Assembly (NCBI GenBank): GCA_017999435.1
Contig: JAGNLV010000003.1
Span: forward strand, 248,001 to 312,000
From: Candidatus Zixiibacteriota bacterium
Lineage (GTDB): Bacteria; Zixibacteria; MSB-5A5; GN15; FEB-12
Reading direction: 5' to 3'
DNA length: 64,000 nt
In this document: positions 8,866 to 16,490 of the stretch, piece by piece
Position numbering within the stretch: position 1 is the first letter of the stretch
Layout of the letters: every line of letters starts with the position of its first letter
Made by a program: the position numbers and the translations under genes
Notes under the pieces: model-generated
The model's input: only the letters and a program-made list of their open reading frames with translations
What the model was told of the DNA's origin: nothing
The model's database searches: none

Positions 8866-8951
8866 GACTTTTTGTGCCCCCCGCCGGAGAAAAAACATCG
8901 CGGTAAGTTCCATCACGGCAATTGATAACGCCGAATGAAAATTGATGATGA

Positions 8952-8977
8952 AGGAACCATAAGACCTGACGGTTCCT
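8952..8977 (-). terminator. Hairpin downstream of the envelope glycosyltransferase operon
   Basis: AGGAACC (8952-8958) pairs with GGTTCCT (8971-8977) across a 12-nt loop. Read on the minus strand it lies about 95 nt after the last gene of the lnt operon and is followed by a moderately T-rich stretch. The stem is short, so it is a candidate only. Confidence 0.4.
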
Positions 8978-8994
8978 GCCACCCTATTCACTTG

Positions 8995-9015
8995 TGTGGA
9001 TAACTATGTGGATAA
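8995..9015 (-). promoter_or_regulatory. Tandem perfect DnaA boxes
   Basis: Two perfect copies of TTATCCACA (read on the minus strand) at 9003-8995 and 9015-9007, same orientation, 3 nt apart. They lie in the intergenic stretch between the mraZ promoter and the end of the envelope operon, beside an AT-richer segment (about 8870-8960). They could be a DnaA-responsive control site or part of a replication origin; neither dnaA nor dnaN is in the window. Confidence 0.6.
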
Positions 9016-9071
9016 CTCTGCGCGCCCCCCCATTTAGCCCAGCATCGAACCTGACCGGTCGATCCGATCCC

Positions 9072-10325
9072 TTACCGGTAGCTCTGTGGTTTCTGACGGT
9101 CCAGCAGTGCTGCGAACTTCTCCGTCATTCGCCGCGAGGAGTAAGGTTCGGCATAGGCCGGTCGAAGAGTCACAGGTGTCTTCCCCTCCCCGTGCGCCTG
9201 CACCAGATCGGCCAGGTACTTCACCGCTGGCGAATCATCGCTGCCGAAAAAGCAGACCCCGCTGCCGGTGTGCGCCAGCAGGCGCGCCAGTTCCGAGTCT
9301 TCCGGCGCCCAAGCGAGAATCGGCCGCCCCGAAGCCAGCATCGTGTAGACGCGGCCGGTCGACAGCCCCCGCTCCTCCGCCGAGGCCACCCCGAGGTACA
9401 TAAGCGACGCCTCGGAGAGGATCGCGATCGTCTCCCGTCGGGGTTGCCAGCCGTAGCGATCGAAAATCTCCTGCACGCCGCAGGCATCGATCTGGCGCTC
9501 GAGCCACTGCCCGTCGACCTCTCCGACCTGCCGCACTCTCACGCGGGGAAACACCTCCGGCCGCTCCCTCCGGAGGCGGGCCAGCAGCCGCAGGAGCGGG
9601 GCCACCGGCGTGATCTCGTTGAGTGCGCCGAGGACGCCGATGACGAACGGGCTTCCGGCCGGCAGAGTCCACCCCGCCGCCAACGCTTCATCGTAGCAGT
9701 TGGAGATCACGGTCCCGGCCCCGACATACTCCCTCACCGTCTCGTTCACCGCCGTGACTTCGCTTGCTTCATCGCGAATTGCCGCCAGGAGCCGCTGCGC
9801 CCGCCGCCGGCGGCGCGGCCGGTTCGCGTACAACTGCTCCGGCCGGTGGATCGTCCAATAATCGCGGAAATCGGCGATCCATGGCCGCTTGAACTCCCGG
9901 CTGAGCGTGCGCGCAACCAGGTGTGCCGAGACCGGCGGCGAGGTCGAGATGATCGCGTCATAGTCCCGGTTCGCCAGCAGTGTCCGTCCCAGCGCCGTCG
10001 CCCGTCGGACCCACCCGATCTTGGGGTCGGGGAAATACCAGTCGGCCAGCGCCCGTCCCTTGCGGATCACCCGGTCGGCGACCGTTCGTATCCCCATCAG
10101 GCGCATGAGCCGCTGGGGATCGGACGATCCCGCCCGGTAAATGTGCCGGCCGGGCAGCCCGTCCAGCAATTCCGGTTCGAACGCCCGGTACGCCACCGGC
10201 TTGACCGAGAGCACGTGGCACTCCCAGCCGAACTCCGGCAGATGTTTGAACAGGGCCAGCGGCCGCGCCACGCCGGCGCCGCTCAGCGGCGGGAAATAGT
10301 AGCACACCAGCAGCGCCCGCCGCAT
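9072..10325 (-). CDS. Glycosyltransferase, GT4-like
   Basis: Probable cytoplasmic sugar transferase for a surface polysaccharide. The N-terminus has a Rossmann-type start with the donor-loop pattern P-P-L-S-G-A-G-V-A-R, as in GT4-like proteins. The C-terminal half has the nucleotide-sugar site pattern with LSTGRVYTMLASGRPILAW. Acceptor and donor cannot be predicted. ATG at 10325 forms a TGATG overlap with the previous gene; the open frame upstream of it is that gene in another frame. Length is 417 residues. It is the last gene of the lnt operon. Confidence 0.8.
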   Translation of the reverse strand: MRRALLVCYYFPPLSGAGVARPLALFKHLPEFGWECHVLSVKPVAYRAFEPELLDGLPGRHIYRAGSSDPQRLMRLMGIRTVADRVIRKGRALADWYFPDPKIGWVRRATALGRTLLANRDYDAIISTSPPVSAHLVARTLSREFKRPWIADFRDYWTIHRPEQLYANRPRRRRRAQRLLAAIRDEASEVTAVNETVREYVGAGTVISNCYDEALAAGWTLPAGSPFVIGVLGALNEITPVAPLLRLLARLRRERPEVFPRVRVRQVGEVDGQWLERQIDACGVQEIFDRYGWQPRRETIAILSEASLMYLGVASAEERGLSTGRVYTMLASGRPILAWAPEDSELARLLAHTGSGVCFFGSDDSPAVKYLADLVQAHGEGKTPVTLRPAYAEPYSSRRMTEKFAALLDRQKPQSYR

Positions 10326-11566
10326 CAGTGCCCCGCTTTCCCGCACAGAGCGCGCATCACCGCCAGCTGTGCCGCGATGTTGTCCTCGAATATCGCTTCC
10401 CGTTCCACCTGCTCCCGGTTGCGCCTCCGCAGGCCGTCGAGCGCGCACTCCGCGCCGCCGGCCTCCCCGGTCGCCAAGCGCGCGAGAATCGTCCGGAGGC
10501 TCTCCGCATCCCCCGGCCGAAAGGCAAACCCGCTTTCGGGCGTCAGCCACTCCCGCACGCCCGGGATATCGGCCGCGACCGGCGCCAGACCGAGCGCCAT
10601 CGCCTCGATCAGCGTCGCCGGCGAGGAATCGGATCGCGCCGCCGACACATACACATCATGGGCCGCCATGAGGGCGAGAAACCCGTCGCGGTTCCTCTTC
10701 TCGTAGCAGCAGACGGCGCCGCGAGGATCGGCTTCCGTTCCCGTGCCGTCCCGCGCCGCGCCCGCCTCCAGAGAAACGACGCGCAACCCCATCCCCTCCG
10801 CGCGCCGCCGAAACCGCTCGTACCTCGACCCGAACGCCGGAAACGTCACCGTCGCCTCCCCCCGAATGATCATTTCCCGCAGCGCTTCGAGGACAAACTC
10901 GTTATCGTAGACGGTTTCATGCATGCGGGGGACGATGATGCGGAGCGGCCGCCCTATCGACCCGACGCGCAGGCGCCGCTGCAGGTGCCGCCGCTCGATC
11001 CCCCACGGGTGAACCGTGACGTTGGTCACTCCGGCCAGCCGCCCCGCCTCTTCCGCAAGGTAGCGGGAGTCGGCGAAAATGTGGTCTGCGGCGCGCAGCC
11101 CCCGCACCACCTTGCGCAGGTGCAGCCGCGATCTGTGCGGCACGACCAGGACATCGGACCCCCAGACGTGGAGCGTCGCGGGGGGCCGCCGCCGCACCCG
11201 GCTGAGCAGGTAACCATACCCCGCGGCATAGTGCGCACTGATCGCCTCCGGCCGCCACCGCTCGATCAGCCGCTCGACCTCACGCGCCGCCCAGGCATAC
11301 GCGACCGTCCGAATGGGAAACCGCCGCCGCAGCCGGACCGAGGCGCCGCACCCCTCCTCCGGTTCTCCCGGCGCACCCGCGGCCTCCGGAGCAGCGGTCC
11401 GCTTCGGATCCTCTTCAGCGCCGCCCAGGGCGGGGTCAACGGGCGATCCTTCCAGCGACGCCACCAGCACCGCGCACCCCTGCCGGCGCAACTCGGCCGC
11501 GAATCGCTGCGTGTGAACCGACCGCGCATCGGCCAGCACGAGCACGCGCAGGTGCGCACCGGTCAC
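10325..11566 (-). CDS. Glycosyltransferase family 4 protein
   Basis: GT-B glycosyltransferase: N-terminal LRVLVLADARSVHTQRFA and, near the C-terminus, SDSSPATLIEAMALGLAPVAADIPGVREWL, the E-x7-E region typical of GT4 donor sites. An acidic/polar insertion (about residues 40-75) separates the first strands. I chose GTG at 11566 because it overlaps the upstream stop as GTGA; GTG at 11572 is two codons longer and equally possible. It overlaps genes on both sides, so it is co-translated with the other glycosyltransferase and the FemAB-like gene. Confidence 0.82.
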   Translation of the reverse strand: MTGAHLRVLVLADARSVHTQRFAAELRRQGCAVLVASLEGSPVDPALGGAEEDPKRTAAPEAAGAPGEPEEGCGASVRLRRRFPIRTVAYAWAAREVERLIERWRPEAISAHYAAGYGYLLSRVRRRPPATLHVWGSDVLVVPHRSRLHLRKVVRGLRAADHIFADSRYLAEEAGRLAGVTNVTVHPWGIERRHLQRRLRVGSIGRPLRIIVPRMHETVYDNEFVLEALREMIIRGEATVTFPAFGSRYERFRRRAEGMGLRVVSLEAGAARDGTGTEADPRGAVCCYEKRNRDGFLALMAAHDVYVSAARSDSSPATLIEAMALGLAPVAADIPGVREWLTPESGFAFRPGDAESLRTILARLATGEAGGAECALDGLRRRNREQVEREAIFEDNIAAQLAVMRALCGKAGH

Positions 11567-12486
11567 AGCCACCGCCCGATTCCGCGCCGCAGCGTGAGCG
11601 TCGGGTAGATGTGTTCCCGTCCGCCCCAGCGCCGCTTGAAGAACTCGGTTCCGCCCGCCCCCTCCGGCGTCGCGCCGAGATCGAGCGTCCGCGCGCCCCG
11701 GTCGCGCGCCTCGGCGCAGGCACGGGCGATCAGGTACGCATTAGCCTTCAGCGGCGAGAACTTCCGGTCGTAGTACATCTGCCACCCGATGAGCATGTCG
11801 CCCTCGACGAAGTAGATGTGCGACGCCACCGGCCGGTTGTTGAAGCTCGCATAGTACCACGCCACGCGTTCATCCTGCTGCGCGGCGTGCGCGAGGGCCT
11901 GCCAGAAATCCGCACCGTAGCGGGCCTCCCCGCCGCGTCGGTGCGCTTTTCCCCGCAGCAGCGTCAGGAATCCCTCCCCGTGGGTCGCCCAGACCATCCG
12001 TCCGACCGCCAGCCCCTCCCGCTCGGCCTTGCGGATTTCGCCCCGGAGTTTCCGGTCGGGCGGTTCCCAGGCGGGATCGCCGATGTCGACCAGCAGCGCC
12101 GTTTGCAGGGCCACTGCAAACGGCCCCGTACCGGAGGTGAAACAGCCGAAGAAGTCGAACAGGTAGGTTTTGACATACCCCGCCTCGGCGATCGCTTCCA
12201 GGAGCACTTCTCCGGTCTTGCGCGGGTCGGACCCCTCGGCCGCGAACACTCGCCCATACAGCCCGTTGGGCATGGCCATGAATCGTTTTATCGGGGCGGG
12301 CCCGAACTCGATGCCGGGGAGAACCCCGGCGATCCCCTCCCCCGCCTGGGCGGCCCACACGGCGCGCCGCCCCCCGCGGACCGCCCACAGCGAGGCGAAG
12401 GCCGCCGATGCCAGAAAGGAATCGCCGGTCAGTGCCCTGACCGGCTCCTCCGGCATGTCGTCATCATGATAGCAGATCGCTTTCAT
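11563..12486 (-). CDS. FemAB/GNAT-like acyltransferase
   Basis: A 307-residue protein with the FemAB/BioF2-type GNAT layout: a central VALQTALLVDIGD strand, then DRKLRGEIRKAEREGL, and a C-terminal half with VASHIYFVEGDMLIGWQMYYDR and LDLGATPEGAGGTEFFKRRWGG. Such proteins use acyl-CoA or aminoacyl-tRNA donors and often act on cell-envelope polymers (for example PEP-CTERM/XrtA-linked and polysaccharide loci). Here it sits between a propeller protein and two glycosyltransferases, suggesting acylation of a surface glycan; that is inference. ATG at 12486 overlaps the previous stop (ATGA). Confidence 0.72.
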   Translation of the reverse strand: MKAICYHDDDMPEEPVRALTGDSFLASAAFASLWAVRGGRRAVWAAQAGEGIAGVLPGIEFGPAPIKRFMAMPNGLYGRVFAAEGSDPRKTGEVLLEAIAEAGYVKTYLFDFFGCFTSGTGPFAVALQTALLVDIGDPAWEPPDRKLRGEIRKAEREGLAVGRMVWATHGEGFLTLLRGKAHRRGGEARYGADFWQALAHAAQQDERVAWYYASFNNRPVASHIYFVEGDMLIGWQMYYDRKFSPLKANAYLIARACAEARDRGARTLDLGATPEGAGGTEFFKRRWGGREHIYPTLTLRRGIGRWL

Positions 12487-14708
12487 TCCTTCCGCACCAA
12501 CAGAATCTTGCCCCGGTGCGAGGCTCCCGTCTCATCGGTGATGACATACACGTAGGCGCCCGAGGCCACCGCGCGGCCGCGGTCGTTGCGGCCGTCCCAG
12601 GGTTCATTGACCGGAAATTCCGCCACCCGTTCCCCCGCCGCCGTGTAGATGCTCACGGTCGCCGGGCGGTCGAGGTTGAACCGCAGCCGGTCGGCGGCGG
12701 AGCGAATCACGAACGGATTGGGGATCGGCACCACCGAATCCCCGACTGTCTCGACAAAGTTCTCGATCGGCGTCCGCAGGACCGACACCCCGCCTGCCGT
12801 CGCAATGTAGAGGTCGCCGCTGCGCCGGTCCAGCGCCAGATCCCGGATCTCGTCGGACACGAGGTCGCTGGTGGCGGCGGTGAAAATGTCGGGCGCCCCC
12901 CCGGTGGCGTCGAGCCGCACGAGTCCGCCGCGCGTTCCCACCCAGGCGTTCCCCCGCCCGTCGAAAACGATCGCGGCCACGTCGGTCCCCACCCCGACCG
13001 GCAGCACGACATCGACCAGCCGCTCGATGCCCGAGTCCCAGCGCGAGATTCCCAGGTTGGTCCCGATCCAGGCCTCCCCGTTCGGCGCGTAGGCCACCGT
13101 CCGTATCGCGTTGGAGATGAGCCGGGAGTTGTCGTCGGTGAAATGCCGCACGGTGATCGCCGTCCCCCGGTAGGGCGCGCTGCCCAGCCGGCAGAGGTAG
13201 ACCCCGCGGGCCATAGTCCCGACCGCCAGCTCGCCGTCGGCATACGCGAGCGCCGTGACATACTCGTTGGCCAGCCCTTCGGGCACGCCCAGCGCTCCCC
13301 AGGCCGCCTCGTCGTGCACGCGGTCGAGCGGCGCCCAGGCCACGACGTCCTTGTTGTAGGCCTGGAAGAGCGAGGCGAAAATATTGACGCCGTCGGTGGC
13401 CAGGCTCCGCACCACCGTGTATTCGAGCGGATCGCCCGCCACCACCCCGACCACGGTGGAGTTGCTGTCGGTGTACTGGGTGATGGAATCGCCGCGGATC
13501 CGGAACAGCCCGCCGCCCCACGATGCGGCCCAGATATCGCCCCGCCCGTCCGCCAGAAGATCCATGGTGCCGTCGCCACGGCGGTAGAAGATCCGGCGCA
13601 TCCACCGGTCGCCGTCGTACTGCGCGAAAATCTTGTCGCCGAACCCGGCGGTGATGCGTCCCTCCGGTCCGAACAGAATCGTCCGGACGTCGTTGCCCGG
13701 CGCCCCGGTGTGGGGGTACTCCCGGTACTGCCCGGCGGCGCCCACGAACAGCCCGCTGTCGCGCATACCCACCCAGCGCAGCCCCTCCCAGCCGATCCCG
13801 GTGGTCGGCGGCAGGCTGAGTCCGGCGCGGGGCAGATCGGCCGCGCCGCCGGCCGTCACCACTGCCAGCCCGCCGCTGTGGTAGATGAACAGCGAGTCCC
13901 CTTCGGCCACCAGGTCTGTGACCGCCCGGCCGGCGGTGAGTGCGACCGGGACAAAGGACGTATCCGCCCCGTCCCGATTGAGCCGGAACGCGCCGGCAGA
14001 GGTCGCCGCATAGATCTCCCCGCCGAACGCCTCCACCGTCGCGATCGAGTCCCGCCCCAGTTCCGGGTACCGGGCCGCCGCAAACGTCGTCCAGGTCCCG
14101 GGCGTCTTCAGCAGCACCGGACTGGCCGCGGGCGCCGCCGCCAGGCCGGCCGAGGTGGCCAGCCAGAGGGTGTCGTTCACGAGCGCGACATCGACCACGG
14201 CCGGCGAGGGCGTGAGAGTACCGAACATCGGGTAGCTGTCTTCGATCTGCCCGCCATCGTCGCTCTTGGAGAACAGCACCAGCCCCCCGTGCACGCCGAC
14301 CCACAGGCGGTCGCCGTCGTCGGCCAGCGCCTGCAGACGGATCGCCTGCCCGTCGCGGTCGACAAAGAGGAACTGCCGCGGCGCGGGCCGGTCAAACCGG
14401 ATGAGGTGCCCGAGACCCGCCAGCCACACTGTCCCCGCGTCATCGACCAGCACATCCTCGAGATCGTTAGTCCCGAGACCATCGGCGTGCAGGTAGGCCC
14501 GGCCCGGGGAACTCGAGTCGGCGATCAGCAGCAGCCCTCCGGGCGTGGCGGCGTAGAGCGTGTCACCCACAACCGCGAACGCCCGCACGGTCTTGAACGA
14601 CGTCAGCGTCGTCCAGGACTCCCCGGCCGCGGCCGCCCCGCCCGGCAGCGCCGCCGGGATCAGGACCGCGCCCGCGAGGAAAACCGCGAGAGTTTTTGCC
14701 GGCACCAT
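12483..14708 (-). CDS. Exported beta-propeller protein with FlgD-like C-terminal domain
   Basis: Signal peptide (about residues 1-27), then repeated WD/two-component-regulator-type propeller blades: motifs such as D-D-A-G-T-V-W-L-A, G-R-G-D-I-W-A-A-S-W-G-G-G-L-F-R and P-N-G-E-A-W-I-G-T-N-L-G-I-S-R recur about every 40-60 residues to about residue 650. The last ~75 residues form a FlgD Ig-like domain (TVSIYTAAGERVAEF ... GRNDRGRAVASGAYVYVI ... KILLVRKE), a type IX-like sorting tail. Function unknown; probably a surface or periplasmic scaffold or sensor. Its start overlaps the end of lnt by 49 nt. Confidence 0.8.
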   Translation of the reverse strand: MVPAKTLAVFLAGAVLIPAALPGGAAAAGESWTTLTSFKTVRAFAVVGDTLYAATPGGLLLIADSSSPGRAYLHADGLGTNDLEDVLVDDAGTVWLAGLGHLIRFDRPAPRQFLFVDRDGQAIRLQALADDGDRLWVGVHGGLVLFSKSDDGGQIEDSYPMFGTLTPSPAVVDVALVNDTLWLATSAGLAAAPAASPVLLKTPGTWTTFAAARYPELGRDSIATVEAFGGEIYAATSAGAFRLNRDGADTSFVPVALTAGRAVTDLVAEGDSLFIYHSGGLAVVTAGGAADLPRAGLSLPPTTGIGWEGLRWVGMRDSGLFVGAAGQYREYPHTGAPGNDVRTILFGPEGRITAGFGDKIFAQYDGDRWMRRIFYRRGDGTMDLLADGRGDIWAASWGGGLFRIRGDSITQYTDSNSTVVGVVAGDPLEYTVVRSLATDGVNIFASLFQAYNKDVVAWAPLDRVHDEAAWGALGVPEGLANEYVTALAYADGELAVGTMARGVYLCRLGSAPYRGTAITVRHFTDDNSRLISNAIRTVAYAPNGEAWIGTNLGISRWDSGIERLVDVVLPVGVGTDVAAIVFDGRGNAWVGTRGGLVRLDATGGAPDIFTAATSDLVSDEIRDLALDRRSGDLYIATAGGVSVLRTPIENFVETVGDSVVPIPNPFVIRSAADRLRFNLDRPATVSIYTAAGERVAEFPVNEPWDGRNDRGRAVASGAYVYVITDETGASHRGKILLVRKE

Positions 14709-16258
14709 AGTGCGATGAATATACAGATGATCCCCGCCGTAAGCAAGAATGACCCCCGCCCCGCGACATCGCCGATTCTCGTGAACACCGAGTAATTGTA
14801 CAGGAGGCCGACTTTCCCCGCCAGCACCTGCACGGCGTAGAGATCGAGGCCCTCCCGGATCCGCCCGTAGTCGTCCACGATATACGTCAGCCCGCTGTTG
14901 GCCGCGCGCGCTCCCCAGGAGCGGTTCTCCACCGCGCGGGTGATAAACACCCGCGAGTGCATGTGCACTCCCACCGAGCGCTCGAACCAGGTGTCATTCG
15001 TGATTTCGACCAGGAAATTCGCCCCCCGGCGCACCATGGCGCGCACGTACTCGGGAAAGGCGACCTCGAAACAGATCAGCGCCGCGTACTGGATGTCGCC
15101 CACCGCGAAGAGCCTGAGCGAATCGCCCGGGTAGAAATCGGACCACCACTGCACTCCTCCCTCGTCGATGAACGTGAGGTACTTGCGCAGGAAATCCTTC
15201 TCCAGAAACCGCAGGTGGTCCTGGTAGGGTACGTGTTCGGAGAACGGCACGAGTTTGACTTTGTCGTACTGCGCAGTGAGGACGCCCTGGCCGTCAAACT
15301 GCACGGCCGAGTTGTAGTGCCGCATTTTTCCCCCCACCATGCGCGCCGCGAGCGTTCCCACCAGATGGGGGGTCCCCGACTCTGCGGCGATCCGCCCCAC
15401 GGCCGCCTGGCACTCCGGGGCGTGCGTGATATAGCAGGGCGCCGCGGTCTCGGGCCAGACAAACAGCTTGACCGCGCTGTCGGCGACGCTCGCCGTCAGC
15501 CGCTCGTAGAGGGCGAAGTTCTCATCCACGGAGTCCGGCGACCACTTGACATCGAGCGGCACCGACCCCTGCAGGAGCGCCACCCCGAACGTCCCCGGCT
15601 TCGGATGGGGCGGCAGCACGACCCACCCGTAGGCCGTGACCAGACCCACGGTCGCCGCCGCGCCGAAGAGCGCCCCGACCCGGCGCTCGTAGGAGAGCGA
15701 CGGCCGGAACACCTGCGCGAGGAGCACATTCACGGCCACGATCAAGAGCGACAGCCCGTGCACCCCGATCACCGACACGATCTGCAGAACCCAGAGATAG
15801 TGCGCCTGCGTGTACCCGAGGTCCGACCAGGGAAAGGCGAACTCCGACAGCGTCCGGAAATATTCCATCCCCACCCAAACCAGCGGCAGCGCGACATACC
15901 CGGCCGCCGCTTTCCAGCGGTGCAGCCGAACAAACAGGCACAGCACGACGGCGTAGTAGAGGGCGACGATGGCCACTGCCGTGATCATCCCCGGCGGCGT
16001 CACCAGCGCCACCCAGTACAGCGAGAAGAGATTGAACAGGAACCCGAACAGGTAGGCCGAGCGGAAGGCCGCTTTTCCTCCCAGTCGGGCGAAAATCATG
16101 ATCGGCCGCACCAGCGCCACCCAGGCGAGAAACCCCCACGGCCCGGGGTAGAACGCCAGCGAGAGGACAAACGCCCACACCGTCAGTTCCAGCCGCCGCC
16201 GGCGAACGTTGACGTCGTCGGGCAGGATCACCCGCCATATGCGCGTGGCCAGTGCCAT
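14660..16258 (-). CDS. lnt: Apolipoprotein N-acyltransferase
   Basis: Inner-membrane enzyme adding the third acyl chain to lipoproteins. Six to seven membrane segments span about residues 25-215, followed by the carbon-nitrogen hydrolase domain with the catalytic triad Glu270 (VWPET), Lys335 (YDKVKLVPFSEHVPY) and Cys396 (LICFEVAFPEY), close to E. coli E267/K335/C387. A final membrane segment follows near the C-terminus. ATG at 16258 gives 532 residues and starts the protein right before the first hydrophobic part. It is the first gene of the five-gene envelope operon. Confidence 0.94.
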   Translation of the reverse strand: MALATRIWRVILPDDVNVRRRRLELTVWAFVLSLAFYPGPWGFLAWVALVRPIMIFARLGGKAAFRSAYLFGFLFNLFSLYWVALVTPPGMITAVAIVALYYAVVLCLFVRLHRWKAAAGYVALPLVWVGMEYFRTLSEFAFPWSDLGYTQAHYLWVLQIVSVIGVHGLSLLIVAVNVLLAQVFRPSLSYERRVGALFGAAATVGLVTAYGWVVLPPHPKPGTFGVALLQGSVPLDVKWSPDSVDENFALYERLTASVADSAVKLFVWPETAAPCYITHAPECQAAVGRIAAESGTPHLVGTLAARMVGGKMRHYNSAVQFDGQGVLTAQYDKVKLVPFSEHVPYQDHLRFLEKDFLRKYLTFIDEGGVQWWSDFYPGDSLRLFAVGDIQYAALICFEVAFPEYVRAMVRRGANFLVEITNDTWFERSVGVHMHSRVFITRAVENRSWGARAANSGLTYIVDDYGRIREGLDLYAVQVLAGKVGLLYNYSVFTRIGDVAGRGSFLLTAGIICIFIALWCRQKLSRFSSRARS

Positions 16259-16430
16259 TGCCGATCTCCGGTTTGTTCGGACCGCCCGTTCACCGGTCGG
16301 GTCGCGGTGACCGGCGGCTTCCCTCCGCCGGCGGGCCGAAGTACGGGAGAAAGTACCCTGCCGGTCCTCCCGGCACAAGCCTTTAAGAGGAGTCGGCCGG
16401 TGCGAGCGCGCCCGATCGGACCGCGAAAGA

Positions 16431-16459
16431 CCCCCGGCCGGCGATCGCCCGGCCGGGGG
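16431..16459 (-). terminator. Strong GC hairpin after the C10 peptidase gene
   Basis: A 10-bp perfect stem, CCCCCGGCCG (16431-16440) with CGGCCGGGGG (16450-16459), closes a 9-nt loop that is itself nearly palindromic. It lies about 30 nt past the peptidase stop. The T-run after it (minus strand) is weak (TCTTTC). Confidence 0.55.
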
Positions 16460-16490
16460 CTGCGGTATCCTGCGGCGTGAAACGAAACGG

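Noticed and set aside
8870-9071. Complete chromosomal origin
   Set aside because: Only two DnaA boxes and a short AT-richer stretch; no dnaA, dnaN or gidA nearby. Reported only as a DnaA-box pair.
12516-14795. 759-codon plus-strand open frame opposite the propeller gene
   Set aside because: Composition is Arg/Pro/His-rich with no domain or signal peptide; opposite strand has clear propeller and FlgD-like motifs.
14957-16480. 507-codon plus-strand frame opposite lnt
   Set aside because: Shadow of lnt: the minus strand has the catalytic triad and membrane segments.
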